A DNA stretch of 64,000 nucleotides. It comes from Streptomyces sp. TG1A-8 (GTDB taxonomy: Bacteria > Actinomycetota > Actinomycetes > Streptomycetales > Streptomycetaceae). The stretch covers positions 3,720,001-3,784,000 of the forward strand of contig NZ_JASTLB010000001.1 of NCBI RefSeq assembly GCF_030499535.1, in the 5' to 3' direction. Below, one piece after another: positions 28,941 to 39,400 of this stretch; within the stretch, counting starts at the first letter, position 1; every line of letters starts with the position of its first letter. The notes beneath the pieces were generated by a model. It saw only the letters and a list, made by a program, of their open reading frames with translations, had not been told where the DNA came from and made no database searches. Both the position numbers and the translations under genes were made by a program.

Positions 28941-30019
28941 TCAGTCGTCCAGTGGAAGTTGCTGGACCAGCAGTTTCCCGGCCATGGTCACGCCGCCGTC
29001 CATGGCGATGGCGAGCCCGTCGGCGTAGACGTGCGGGCCTTCGACGACGGGTCCGGCGCTTTCCTCGCCTTCCTCGGAACCGACTTCGCCGAGCAGGTAG
29101 GGAATGGGGCTGTGGCCGTGAACGACACGGGCGCCGCCGTACGTATCGAGGAGGGAGCGAACGGCGTCGGCGCCGCCCTCGTCGCGGAAGGAGAAGCGCT
29201 TGGTGAACTTGCGGAACAGATCCCAGACCTCGTCCGCGTCATTGCGGGTCAGGGCTTCGCGGACGGTGTCGTTGACCGCCTCGATCGAGTCGCCGTAGTC
29301 GAGGTAGGCGGTGGTGTCGGAGTGGAGGAGCAGGTAGCCGTCGACCTCCTCGACGGCGTCGAGACGGGCCATCCACTGCAGGTGGTGGTCCTGGAGGCGG
29401 TCCATGTCCGCCTTCTGGCCGCCGTTGAGCAACCAGGCCGCCTGGAAGGTGGCGGTGCCCGCGCCGGAGTTGACGGGGGTGTCGCCGAACCGCTTGGCAC
29501 CGAGGAGCAGCAGTTCGTGGTTGCCCATGAGGGCCTTGCAGTAGCCGCCGGCCGCGGCGGCCTCGGCGGACAGCCGCATCACCAGGTCGATGACGCCGAT
29601 GCCGTCCGGGCCGCGGTCGGTGAAGTCGCCGAGGAACCACAGCCGGCTGGTGCCCGCGCACCACTGGCCCGCGGCGTCGATCAGCCCTTTGTCCCGCAGG
29701 GCGGTCATCAGTTCGTCGAGGTAACCGTGGACGTCACCGACGACGTACAGCGGGCCGGGGCCCGTGGCGGGCTGCGCGGCCGGGGGGCGGGGACCGGTTC
29801 GACGGGGACCTGGAGCGTGTCACCGCGGTTGATGACGGGCAGGTCGCGCTGGGTGGGGGTGTAGCCGTCGGGGTAGGCCTCGTCCACGGGCGGGACGGTG
29901 TCGCCGGGGTGGGTGCTGTGGACGTACGGACCGGTCTCGTGGACGTACGCGGGCACCCGGAAGTCGCGCAGCGTCGCCGTCCGCTCCACCTCGGGTCCCT
30001 GACCGGCCCCCTGAGTCAT
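28941..30019 (-). pseudogene. PPP-type Ser/Thr protein phosphatase, frameshifted
   Basis: Metallophosphatase with GDVHG, GDFTDRGPDG, GNHELLLLG and VHGHSPI motifs, the metal-binding and catalytic set of PPP phosphatases. It reads in two frames: from ATG 30019 (GGAGGGG 5-11 bases upstream) to about VEPVPAPRP, and then from PPAAQPATGPGPLYVVGDVHG to the stop at 28941. The second frame has a stop at 29820-29822 and no start before ATG 29708, which is after GDVHG. The switch lies at a run of six G on the plus strand (29782-29787); one extra base restores a single protein of about 359 residues. Either a sequencing error, a true disruption or a phase-variable tract. The first 80 residues form a Pro-rich N-terminal extension. 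Confidence 0.8.
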
Positions 30020-30695
30020 CGACCCCTCCACCATCGCGCCGCATCTGCACCGCTTCGGACTGCCTGGTCGCAGCGGCCCGCGGTGTCGTGGGGCCCATCA
30101 TAGGAACGCTCGTCGCGCCGTGTGATGACCCAGGGGTGGTGAATCGGAGCGAGACTCCAGTTCACCGTGGCTTTCGCCCTGTTTGGGCAGTGCTTCGACC
30201 GACTGTCCGTCACCCGTCGACTGTACGGGGGGTGGTGCGCCGACCGGTTCCGGGGTGCCCGGAACCGCGCGTGGCGGCGGCCACGTGTCGGGCGGTGGGG
30301 ACACCGGGCCTGCGGACCGCGCCGGGTGGCCGGCGGGTGACCGGCGGTCCCGGGCCACTGCGGGCGGGTCGCAACACCCTGCCCGGACGGGCCGGGCCGG
30401 GCAGGGCCGCGGCACTCCGCCGGACGGCTCGGACCGTGTCCGGTGGGCCGCACCGAGCCGGTATCCGTGCACCCGCCGGGCACCGCGGTACCGGTGGACG
30501 CCGTCCGCACGGGCCGACCGGTTCCCCGTGGTCCCCTCCGCGCCGGGGCGAGAGGGTCCCGGGACTTCGGCGTGCGACTCCCGCAGCGCCCTGCACGGGG
30601 GCGTCCGGCCGTCCGGGCCCGGTCCGCTCGGACGCCCCGGCCACCTGTGCGGGGCCCGGTCATCCGTGCGGCCCGGGCCGCTCAGGCGGCCCGGC
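30020..30695. other. Long intergenic region, no gene seen
   Basis: 676 very G+C-rich bases between the phosphatase start and the LacI gene stop. Open frames exist on both strands but are Pro/Arg/Gly-rich without domains. A GGCCCGGG-type imperfect hairpin at 30669-30696 may end the LacI transcript. The phosphatase promoter should lie near 30030-30150, which is slightly less G+C-rich. Confidence 0.4.
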
Positions 30696-31808
30696 CTATC
30701 CCCGCTCCGGTGCGCGGGGTGGGCTGACCGTCGTGCGGGGCGGACGTCGCTGGGACGAGGTGCGCACGATCAGTTCGGTCGGTATCACCTGCTCGACCGG
30801 TCGGTCCGAGTCCACGCCCTCGATGGCGTCGATCAGTAACTGGACCACCGCGGTGCCGATGCGGCGGGGCTTCAGGGAGAGCGTGGTGATGGGCGGCTCG
30901 GTGCTGGCGTACACCGTGGACTCGCTGCAGCACACCAGCAGCAGGTCGTCCGGCACGCGCAGACCGTAGCGGCGGGCGGCGGCGAGCAGGTCGGTGCCGT
31001 TGGGGTCGAACAGGCCGTAGACGGCGTCCGGGCGGTCGGGGCGGGCGAGCAGCCGGTCGGCGGCGACGGCGCCCGCGCAGGGATCGTGCGCGGGGTAGGC
31101 CTCGTAAACCGGTTCCTGGCCCACGCGTTCGCACCAGCGCAGGTAGGCGGTGGTCGACAGGTGGGTGTACGTGTCCGTCGTCGTGCCCGTGAGCAGGCCG
31201 ATCCGGCGGGCGCCCGCGTCGGCGAGGTGGTCGAGGATGTCGAGGACGGCGGCCTCGTGGTCGTTGTCGACCCAGGCGGTGACCGGGAGCGCGCCGGCCG
31301 GGCGTCCGTCGGAGACGACGGGGAGGCCCTGCCGGACGAGTTCGCTCACCACCGGGTCCTGGTCCGAGGGGTCGATGACGACCGTGCCGTCCAGGGCGAC
31401 GTTGGACCACACGTCGTGGCGGGAGGTCGCGGGCAGGATGACCAGGGCGTAGCCGCGGGCGAGCGCGGCGGAGGTGGCGGCCCGGGCCATCTCGGCGAAG
31501 TAGGCGAACTCCGTGAAGGTGAAAGGTTCATCCCCGTACGTCGTCACGGTCAGGCCGATCAGCCCCGACTTGCCGGTACGGAGGGTGCGGGCAGCGGCCG
31601 AGGGGCGGTACCCCAGCCGGTCGGCGACCTCGCGGACGTGGCGCCGGGTGGCGTCCGGGAGCCGGCCCTTGCCGTTGAGGGCGTCGGAGACGGTCGTGAT
31701 GGAGACCCCGGCGGCGGCGGCCACGTCCCTGATGCCCGCCCGGCCCGGCCGGCTGCCTCGACGTGAGGTTTCCGCGCGGCTCACCTGGTGCTTCCCTGCT
31801 GCTGTCAT
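30696..31808 (-). CDS. LacI-family transcriptional regulator
   Basis: 370 residues. LacI helix-turn-helix (about 25-75) reads GIRDVAAAAGVSITTVSDALNGKGRLP with the hinge helix SAAARTLRTG, followed by a periplasmic-binding-protein-like effector domain. Sugar or nucleoside ligands are usual, but none can be assigned. No transport or catabolic operon is adjacent; it faces hisC across a 430-base gap. ATG 31808 is chosen because the frame further upstream (to 32288) is non-conserved. Confidence 0.9.
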   Translation of the reverse strand: MTAAGKHQVSRAETSRRGSRPGRAGIRDVAAAAGVSITTVSDALNGKGRLPDATRRHVREVADRLGYRPSAAARTLRTGKSGLIGLTVTTYGDEPFTFTEFAYFAEMARAATSAALARGYALVILPATSRHDVWSNVALDGTVVIDPSDQDPVVSELVRQGLPVVSDGRPAGALPVTAWVDNDHEAAVLDILDHLADAGARRIGLLTGTTTDTYTHLSTTAYLRWCERVGQEPVYEAYPAHDPCAGAVAADRLLARPDRPDAVYGLFDPNGTDLLAAARRYGLRVPDDLLLVCCSESTVYASTEPPITTLSLKPRRIGTAVVQLLIDAIEGVDSDRPVEQVIPTELIVRTSSQRRPPRTTVSPPRAPERG

Positions 31809-32238
31809 GGCGAGCCGATAGTAGGGCTCATGCGGTGGGGTGGTGCGGACGCATACGCACGCATTGACAGGTACGTTTCTGCAAGGCTGTCTGGGGTCAA
31901 CTACCTTAGAAATAAAGGTAATTGATCGTTTCAGTGGCAAGAAATAGCGTGTCGACGCGCGTCGGCCTGCCAAGTGTCCGATGTTTCGAAGAGGTCTCAA
32001 CTCACCTGCACGAGGGACGCGCGCCACGGCGTGAATCACCGGCGCGTAGATATATGTAGGGAGCGCCCCCGGATACGTACGCCTTCGTGCGGTGATGCCC
32101 GTGATGCCCCGGCGAAGGGGCGGGGTTCCACTTCCGCCGCTCCGCACCTGTTCGCACGGGAGCCCAATCCTCATAAGGTGTGGAGTATTGGATGCTGGCG
32201 GTGTCGACGGGCCGCCGGTGGTCGCGAGGAGGACTGCG
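31809..32238. promoter_or_regulatory. Divergent promoter region between the LacI gene and hisC
   Basis: 430 bases, A/T-richer than average around 31860-31940. TTGACA (31864-31869) and an inverted repeat TACCTT/AAGGTA (31902-31907, 31915-31920) are visible; the repeat could be an autoregulatory LacI operator, though it lacks the usual CG centre. Nothing else is identified. Confidence 0.35.
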
Positions 32239-33318
32239 GTGAGCGAGATGAACCCGAAGCTGCGCGCCGAGCTGGAGGGTATCCCCACCTACAAGCCGGG
32301 CAGGGCCGCCGCGGCCGGCGGACCGGTCGCCTACAAGCTGTCCTCCAACGAGAACCCCTATCCGCCGCTGCCGGGGGTACTGGAGAGCGTCACCGCGGCC
32401 GCCTGCGAGTTCAACCGCTACCCGGACATGGCCTGCACCGGGCTCATGACCGAGCTGTCCGAGCGCTTCGGCGTCCCGCTCGCCCACCTGGCGACCGGGA
32501 CCGGTTCGGTGGGTGTCGCCCAGCAGCTGATCCAGGCCACCAGCGGGCCCGGCGACGAGGTGATCTACGCCTGGCGGTCCTTCGAGGCGTATCCGATCAT
32601 CACGCAGATCAGTGGCGCCCGGCCGGTTCAGGTGCCGCTCACGCCGGGCGAGGTGCACGACCTGGACGCGATGGCGGACGCGATCACCGACCGGACGCGG
32701 TTGATCTTCGTCTGCAATCCCAACAACCCGACCGGCACAGTGGTGCGACGGGCGGAGCTGGAACGATTCCTCGACCGGGTGCCCGGCGACGTGCTGGTGG
32801 TGCTGGACGAGGCCTACCGAGAGTTCATCCGCGACCCCGAGGTGCCCGACGGCGTCGAGCTGTACCGGGAGCGGCCGAACGTGTGTGTCCTGCGCACGTT
32901 CTCCAAGGCCTATGGGCTGGCCGGGCTGCGCGTCGGGTTCGCGATCGCCCATGAGCCGGTGGCGGCGGCGCTGCGCAAGACGGCGGTGCCGTTCGGGGTG
33001 AGCCAGCTCGCGCAGGAAGCGGCGATCGCCTCATTGCGGGCCGAGGACGAGTTGCTGGGCCGGGTCGGCTCCCTGGTGTGCGAGCGCACGCGTGTGGTCG
33101 ATGCTCTGCGCGCCCAGGGCTGGACGGTGCCCGAGACCCAGGCCAACTTCGTGTGGCTGCGGCTGGGGGAGCGCACGGTCGCGTTCGCGTCGGCCTGTGA
33201 GGAGCACGGTGTCGTCGTCCGGCCGTTCGCGGGTGAGGGCGTGCGGGTGACGGTCGGGGAGACCGAGGCGAACGACATCTTCCTGAAGGCGGCGGAGGAG
33301 TTCCGCAAGGAGCTGTAG
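32239..33318 (+). CDS. hisC: Histidinol-phosphate / aromatic amino acid aminotransferase
   Basis: 359 residues, fold-type I PLP aminotransferase. PLP-binding lysine in [26 protein letters not shown] near the N-terminus is typical of HisC and its aromatic aminotransferase (Pat) relatives. Catalyses amino transfer to imidazole acetol phosphate or to phenylpyruvate/hydroxyphenylpyruvate. Not in a his operon, so it is probably a second, aromatic-type copy. Start GTG 32239 has CGAGGAGGA 7-13 bases upstream; ATG 32248 is an alternative. Confidence 0.88.
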   Translation: MSEMNPKLRAELEGIPTYKPGRAAAAGGPVAYKLSSNENPYPPLPGVLESVTAAACEFNRYPDMACTGLMTELSERFGVPLAHLATGTGSVGVAQQLIQATSGPGDEVIYAWRSFEAYPIITQISGARPVQVPLTPGEVHDLDAMADAITDRTRLIFVCNPNNPTGTVVRRAELERFLDRVPGDVLVVLDEAYREFIRDPEVPDGVELYRERPNVCVLRTFSKAYGLAGLRVGFAIAHEPVAAALRKTAVPFGVSQLAQEAAIASLRAEDELLGRVGSLVCERTRVVDALRAQGWTVPETQANFVWLRLGERTVAFASACEEHGVVVRPFAGEGVRVTVGETEANDIFLKAAEEFRKEL

Positions 33319-33447
33319 CACTGCTCGTTCTTCGGTTTTCCGGGTGCGGGGCCGCCGTGGCGCGCGGTCTTCTGACCGCCGGCGTCCCCGTCCGCGTGTC
33401 TCGGGCCGGAAGGCCACCGTGCCCGGCCCCCCGTCCGCCTGGCGCCC

Positions 33448-33461
33448 GTTTCACGTGAAAC
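33448..33461. promoter_or_regulatory. parS site (perfect)
   Basis: GTTTCACGTGAAAC, extended to a 20-bp perfect palindrome at 33445-33464 by CCC and GGG flanks. Confidence 0.9.
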
Positions 33462-33681
33462 GGGACACATCTGTGCCGAGCGGTCCTCCTCGCGCCGGAC
33501 GTGCGCGAGGAGGCTGGCGGCAGCGTTTCCGTCAGCGCCGACCCTGTAGCCAGGGGATTTGCGGCTGCGTCGTATGCAGCCCCACCACGTGGTGAGAGCG
33601 CCGTCGAGATCTTGACGCGGAGACCCAGGAGCTTCTGCCCGCCCCCCCGTTCCAGTACCGAAAAGTCGTGCGCCATAATAG

Positions 33682-33708
33682 CTTGTGAATGTGAACGCGT
33701 TCACAAGC
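33682..33708. promoter_or_regulatory. Rex (redox) operator upstream of cydA, nested pair
   Basis: TGTGAACGCGTTCACA (33690-33705) matches the Rex operator of Streptomyces exactly. A second inverted pair, GCTTGTGAA and TTCACAAGC, surrounds and overlaps it with the same centre shifted by about four bases. Rex represses cyd genes when NADH/NAD+ is low. The site lies just downstream of CATAAT (33673-33678), the right place to block transcription. Confidence 0.85.
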
Positions 33709-33788
33709 GCGTCCCGATTGTCGTGCTTGGGTGTGACGAACGGGAGCAAAACGCCGCTGTACCACGGCGAAGTGAGGAGAGTGACGAC

Positions 33789-35297
33789 GTGGACCTGGCT
33801 CTGGCGCCGGAGACACTGGCGCGCTGGCAGTTCGGCATCACCACCGTCTACCACTTCCTGTTCGTCCCGTTGACGATCTCCCTGGCCGCCCTCACGGCCG
33901 GGCTGCAGACCGCCTGGGTGCGCACGGAGAAGGAGAAGTACCTCAAGGCGACGAAGTTCTGGGGCAAGCTGTTCCTGATCAACATCGCGATGGGGGTGGT
34001 CACCGGCATCGTGCAGGAGTTCCAGTTCGGCATGAACTGGTCGGACTACTCGCGCTTCGTCGGTGACGTCTTCGGTGCCCCGCTCGCCTTCGAGGCACTG
34101 ATCGCGTTCTTCTTCGAGTCGACCTTCATCGGCCTGTGGATCTTCGGCTGGGACAAGCTGCCCAAGAAGATCCACCTGGGCTGCATGTGGATGGTCTCGA
34201 TCGGCACGGTGCTGTCGGCCTACTTCATCCTCGCGGCGAACTCCTGGATGCAGCACCCCGTCGGCTACACGATCGACAAGGCGAGGGGGCGCGCCGAGAT
34301 GACGGACTTCTGGGCCGTGCTGACCCAGAACACCGCGCTCACCCAGGCCTTCCACACCCTCTCCGCGGCCTTCCTGACCGGTGGTGCCTTCATGGTGGGC
34401 ATCTCCGCCTACCACCTGGCGCGCAAGAAGCACATCCGCGCGATGAAGACCTCGTTGCGGCTCGGCCTGGTCACCGTCGTCGTCGCCGGCTTGCTCACCT
34501 CGATCAGCGGTGACGTGCTCGGCAAGGTCATGTTCAAGCAACAGCCGATGAAGATGGCGGCCGCCGAAGCCCTGTGGAACGGCCAGGAGCCGGCGCCGTT
34601 CTCGATCTTCGCCTACGGCGACGTGGAGAAGGGCCACAACAGCGTGGCCGTGGAGATCCCCGGTCTGTTGTCCTTCCTGGCCGACGACAACTTCAACTCC
34701 TACGTTCCCGGCATCAACGACGTCAACAAGGCCGAGCAGCAGAGGTTCGGGCCCGGTGACTACCGGCCCAACATCCCGGTCGCCTTCTGGGGCTTCCGCT
34801 GGATGATCGGCTTCGGCATGGCCTCCTTCGCCCTCGGCATTGTTGGGCTCTGGCTGACCCGCAGGAAGTTCCTGCTGCCGCAGCACCTGCGCGTCGGTGA
34901 CGACGAAGTACCGCACCTGGTCCTGTTCAAGAGCAAGGCGCTCGGCCCGAAGTTCACCTCCTGGTACTGGCGCATCGCGGTGTGGACCCTGGCCTTCCCG
35001 TTGATCGCCAACTCCTGGGGCTGGATCTTCACCGAGACGGGCCGCCAGCCGTGGGCCGTCTACGGCGTCCTGCAGACCCGGAACGCGGTCTCCCCCGGCG
35101 TCTCCCAGGGCGAGGTCCTCACCTCGATGCTCGTCTTCACCGCGCTGTACGCCGTCCTCGCCGTCGTCGAGGTCAAGCTGCTCGCGAAGTACGTCAAGGC
35201 CGGCCCGCCCGAGCTGACCGAGGCCGACCTCAACCCGCCCGCGAAGATCGGCGGCGACATCCGTGACGCCGACAAGCCAATGGCCTTCTCCTACTAG
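33789..35297 (+). CDS. cydA: Cytochrome bd quinol oxidase subunit I
   Basis: 502 residues. Heme-bearing subunit of the high-affinity terminal oxidase in the membrane. His22 fits the axial ligand of heme b595 near the N-terminus; QEFQFGMNWSDYSRFVGDVFG, the Glu-containing helix ESTFIGLWIFGWD, and GRQPWAVYGVLQT are family signatures. The quinol loop is of the short type. Start GTG 33789 has GAGGAG 8-14 bases upstream. Likely repressed by Rex through the operator at 33690. First gene of cydA-cydB-cydCD. Confidence 0.97.
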   Translation: MDLALAPETLARWQFGITTVYHFLFVPLTISLAALTAGLQTAWVRTEKEKYLKATKFWGKLFLINIAMGVVTGIVQEFQFGMNWSDYSRFVGDVFGAPLAFEALIAFFFESTFIGLWIFGWDKLPKKIHLGCMWMVSIGTVLSAYFILAANSWMQHPVGYTIDKARGRAEMTDFWAVLTQNTALTQAFHTLSAAFLTGGAFMVGISAYHLARKKHIRAMKTSLRLGLVTVVVAGLLTSISGDVLGKVMFKQQPMKMAAAEALWNGQEPAPFSIFAYGDVEKGHNSVAVEIPGLLSFLADDNFNSYVPGINDVNKAEQQRFGPGDYRPNIPVAFWGFRWMIGFGMASFALGIVGLWLTRRKFLLPQHLRVGDDEVPHLVLFKSKALGPKFTSWYWRIAVWTLAFPLIANSWGWIFTETGRQPWAVYGVLQTRNAVSPGVSQGEVLTSMLVFTALYAVLAVVEVKLLAKYVKAGPPELTEADLNPPAKIGGDIRDADKPMAFSY

Positions 35298-35312
35298 GCC
35301 GAGGGAACAGTC

Positions 35313-36332
35313 ATGGAACTGCACGACGTCTGGTTCGTCCTCATCGCCGTCCTGTGGACCGGCTACTTCTTCCTGGAGGGCTTCGACTTCGGGGTCGGCA
35401 TCCTCACCAAGCTGCTGGCCCGGAACCGGCCCGAGCGGCGGGTACTGATCAACACCATCGGGCCCGTCTGGGACGGCAACGAGGTGTGGCTGCTCACGGC
35501 GGGCGGCGCGACCTTCGCCGCCTTCCCCGAGTGGTACGCCACCCTCTTCTCCGGCTTCTACCTGCCCCTGCTGACCATCCTGGTCTGCCTGATCCTGCGC
35601 GGTGTGGCCTTCGAGTACCGGGCGAAGCGGCCCGAGGAGAACTGGCAGCGCAACTGGGAGACGACGATCTTCTGGACCTCGCTGATCCCGGCGTTCCTGT
35701 GGGGCGTGGCGTTCGGGAACATCGTCCGGGGCGTCAAGATCGACCAGCACTTCACCTACGTCGGCGGCCTCGGGGACCTGTTGAACCCCTACGCGCTGCT
35801 GGGCGGGCTGGTGACGCTCACTCTGTTCACCTTCCACGGTGCGGTGTTCACGGCACTCAAGACGATGGGGGACATCCGGTCGCGCGCGCGGAGGCTGGCG
35901 CAGCGGGTCGGCATCGTCACCGCGGCCCTGGCCCTCCTCTTCCTGCTGTGGACGCAGATCGACACGGGTGACGGCAAGAGCATGGTGGCCCTGGTCGCGG
36001 CGGTCGCCGCCCTGGTGCTCGCACTGGTGGCCAACCGCACGGGACGTGAGGGGTGGGCGTTCGCCCTCTCGGGCGTCACCATCGTGGCGGCCGTCGCCAT
36101 GCTGTTCCTGTCGCTCTTCCCCGACGTCATGCCGTCGACGCTGAACCGCGACTGGAGTCTGACGGTCACCAACGCCTCGTCGACGCCGTACACCTTGAAG
36201 ATCATGACGTGGTGCGCGGCGATCGCCACACCCCTCGTCCTGCTCTACCAGGGCTGGACCTACTGGGTGTTCCGCAAGCGGATCGGTACGCAGCACATCG
36301 CTTCCGACGCTGCCGCCGGCACCGCGCACTGA
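35313..36332 (+). CDS. cydB: Cytochrome bd quinol oxidase subunit II
   Basis: 339 residues, about eight helices, with the typical opening VLWTGYFFLEGFDFGVGIL and WDGNEVWLL. Membrane partner of CydA. It starts 15 bases after the cydA stop. Downstream, cydCD follows after two parS sites, so readthrough or a separate promoter is possible. Confidence 0.97.
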   Translation: MELHDVWFVLIAVLWTGYFFLEGFDFGVGILTKLLARNRPERRVLINTIGPVWDGNEVWLLTAGGATFAAFPEWYATLFSGFYLPLLTILVCLILRGVAFEYRAKRPEENWQRNWETTIFWTSLIPAFLWGVAFGNIVRGVKIDQHFTYVGGLGDLLNPYALLGGLVTLTLFTFHGAVFTALKTMGDIRSRARRLAQRVGIVTAALALLFLLWTQIDTGDGKSMVALVAAVAALVLALVANRTGREGWAFALSGVTIVAAVAMLFLSLFPDVMPSTLNRDWSLTVTNASSTPYTLKIMTWCAAIATPLVLLYQGWTYWVFRKRIGTQHIASDAAAGTAH

Positions 36333-36368
36333 GTCCCACGACGAGGGTGTCGCACGATGAACCACGAC

Positions 36369-36382
36369 GTTTCACGTGAAAC
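36369..36382. promoter_or_regulatory. parS site (perfect), first of a pair
   Basis: GTTTCACGTGAAAC in the cydB-cydCD gap, 37 bases (centre to centre) from a second copy. Confidence 0.9.
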
Positions 36383-36405
36383 ACCCTCCTCGGACCGAAG
36401 GGCGT

Positions 36406-36419
36406 GTTTCACGTGAAAC
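36406..36419. promoter_or_regulatory. parS site (perfect), across the cydCD start codon
   Basis: GTTTCACGTGAAAC. The GTG inside it (36413) is the best start codon of cydCD. Confidence 0.9.
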
Positions 36420-39400
36420 CAATCGACCCCCGTCTCCTCCGCTACGCCCGGGCCACCCGTCTCTTCCTGGCGGCCGTCGTCGTCCTGGGCGCGATCGGCG
36501 CAGGACTGGTCATCGCCCAGGCGATGCTCATCGCCGACGTGGTGGTCGGCGCCTTCCAGCACGGCCGGTCGGCCGGTGGCCTGGCCACCCCCCTGCTGTT
36601 GCTGGCGGCCGTCGGGACGGGCCGTGCGCTGGTCTCCTGGCTCACCGAACTCGCGGCCCACCGGGCCGGCGCGGCGGTGAAGTCCGAACTGCGCGGACGG
36701 CTCCTGGACCGGGCGGCGGCGCTCGGCCCGGGCTGGCTGAGCGGCCAGCGGACCGGTTCGCTGGTCACCCTGGCCACGCGGGGAGTGGACGCCCTCGACG
36801 ACTACTTCTCCCGCTACCTCCCGCAGCTGGGGCTCGCGGTGGTCGTTCCGGTCGCGGTGCTGGCGCGGATCGTCACCGAGGACTGGGTGTCGGCCGCGAT
36901 CATCGTCGCCACCCTGCCGCTGATCCCGCTCTTCATGGTGTTGATCGGCTGGGCCACCCAGTCCCGGATGGACCGCCAGTGGCGGTTGCTGTCCCGGCTG
37001 TCCGGCCACTTCCTGGACGTGGTCACCGGTCTGCCCACACTGAAGGTGTTCGGCCGGGCCAAGGCGCAGGCCGACTCCATCCGTCGCATCACCGGCGAAT
37101 ACCGCCAGGCCACGCTGCGCACCCTGCGGATCGCGTTCCTCTCCTCCTTCGCGCTGGAGCTGCTCGCCACGCTGTCGGTCGCCCTGGTCGCGGTGACGAT
37201 CGGCATGCGGCTGGTGCGCGGGGACATGGACCTGTACACCGGCCTGGTCATCCTGGTCCTGGCGCCCGAGGCCTACCTGCCACTGCGCCAGGTGGGCGCC
37301 CAGTTCCACGCCGCCGCGGAGGGTCTCGCCGCGGCCGAGGAAGTCTTCACCGTCCTGGAGACGCCGCTCCCGGCGTCCGGGACCGGCGCGGTGCCCGCTG
37401 GCGCCCTCTCCTTCGACGGTGTGACGGTGCGTTACCCCGGCCGCTCGGCGGATGCGGTGACCGAGGTGTCCTTCACCGTCCAACCCGGTGAGGCGGTCGC
37501 GCTGGTCGGGCCGAGTGGCGCGGGCAAGTCCACGCTGCTCGGCGTGCTGCTGGGCTTCGTCCGGCCCACCGGGGGCCGCGTGCGGGTCGGGGGAGCCGAT
37601 CTCGCCGGCATCGACCTGGAGCAGTGGCGCTCGCACATCGCCTGGGTGCCGCAGCACCCGCACCTGTTCGCCGGGACCGTCGCCGAGAACGTACGGCTGG
37701 CCCGGCCCGACGCCGACGACACCGCCGTACGCCGGGCGTTGCGGGACGCGGGGGCGCTGGAGTTCGTGGACGCGCTGCCCGGGGGAGCCGACACGGTGCT
37801 CGGGGAGGACGGGGCGGGGTTGTCCGCCGGTCAGCGACAGAGGCTCGCCCTCGCCCGGGCCTTCCTCGCCGACCGTCCCGTACTGCTGCTGGACGAGCCG
37901 ACGGCCGCACTGGACGGAGCGACGGAGGCCGACATCGTGGCGGCGGTGCGGCGGTTGGCCGTGGGGCGCACGGTGCTGCTGGTCGTGCACCGGCCGGCCC
38001 TGCTGGAGGCGGCGGACCGCGTGGTGCGGCTGGACCTCCCGCAGGCGTCCGGCTCCCCCGCGTCCCCTGTCCGGGTGTCCGCCCCCCGGGCGCCCGCCCC
38101 CACGGTCACCGTCCCCTCCGCCGTGCTTCCCGAGGCATCCGCCGTGTCCGGGCCCGCCCTCCCCCGCCCCGCGCAGGCTCACGAACCGGCCGGAGCCGGG
38201 GGCGGAGCCGGGGATGCGGCACCTCCGCGGCGGGTCCTCGACCGGGTGCGGTCGCTGGCCGGCCCCCGGCGCGGGCGGCTTCTGCTCGCGTCACTGCTCG
38301 GGAGCCTGGCGCTCGGCAGTGCCGTCGGACTGATGGCCACCTCGGGCTGGCTGATCTCCCGTGCCTCCCAGCAGCCGCCGGTGCTCTACCTGATGGTGGC
38401 CGTGACGGCGACCCGTGCCTTCGGGATCGGGCGGGCCGTCTTCCGGTACGCCGAGCGGCTGGTGTCGCACGACGCCGTGCTGCGGATGCTGGCCGACACC
38501 CGGGTCGCCGTCTACCGGCGGCTGGAACGGCTGGCGCCCGCGGGGCTGCGGGCGACCCGGCGCGGCGACCTGCTCACCCGGCTCGTCGCCGACGTGGACG
38601 CGCTCCAGGACTACTGGCTGCGCTGGCTGCTGCCGGTCTGCGTGGCGGTGGCCGTCTCGGCCGCGTCGGTCGCCTTCACGGCCTGGCTGCTGCCCGCGGC
38701 GGGGGCCGCGCTCGGCGCGGGGCTCCTCCTGGCCGGTGCCGGTGTTCCCCTGATCACGTCGGCTGCGGCCCGGCGCGCGGAGCGGCGGCTGGCGCCCGCC
38801 CGCGGACTGCTCGCGACCCGCGTGACCGATCTGCTCACCGGGACCGCCGAGCTGACCGTCGCCGGTGCACTGCCGGCACGTGCGGGTGCGGCCCGGCAGG
38901 CCGACCGCACGCTCACCCGGATCGCCTCGCGCGCGGCCACCGCCACCGCGCTCGGTGACGGACTCACCGCGCTGGTCTCCGGACTGACCGTCACGGCCTG
39001 CGCGTTCCTGGGCGCGCAGGCCGTGGCCGGGGGACGGCTCGGCGGAGTGGCGACGGCCGTGGTCGTGCTCATCCCGCTGGCCGCGTTCGAAGCCGTACTC
39101 GGGCTGCCGCTCGCCGTGCGCTACCGGCAGCGGGTGCGGCGGAGCGCGGAGCGCGTGTACGAGGTGCTGGACGCCCCGGAGCCGGTGCGCGAGCCGCAGC
39201 GGTCCCGGCGGGCCCCCGCGTCCCCCTTCCCGGTCGTGGTCAAGGGCCTGCACGCCCGGTACGAGGGGCAGCACCGGGACGCCCTCGCCGGGCTGGACCT
39301 GACCCTGGCGCAGGGGCGCCGGATCGCCGTGGTGGGCCCGTCCGGGTCGGGGAAGACCACCCTCGCCCACGCCCTGCTGCGGTTCCTCGACCTGCGGGCG

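Larger units (their letters stand above)
33319..33788. other. Regulatory gap upstream of cydA
   Basis: 470 bases with no credible gene. It holds a perfect parS in a 20-bp palindrome (33445-33464), a CACCACGTGGTG palindrome at 33582-33593, a possible -10 CATAAT (33673-33678) and nested Rex operators at 33682-33708. The cydA start is 80 bases further. Confidence 0.6.

Noticed and set aside
32910..36365. Long minus-strand frame across hisC, cydA and cydB
   Set aside because: Antisense to three well-supported genes and composed of low-complexity Arg/Gly/Asp sequence.
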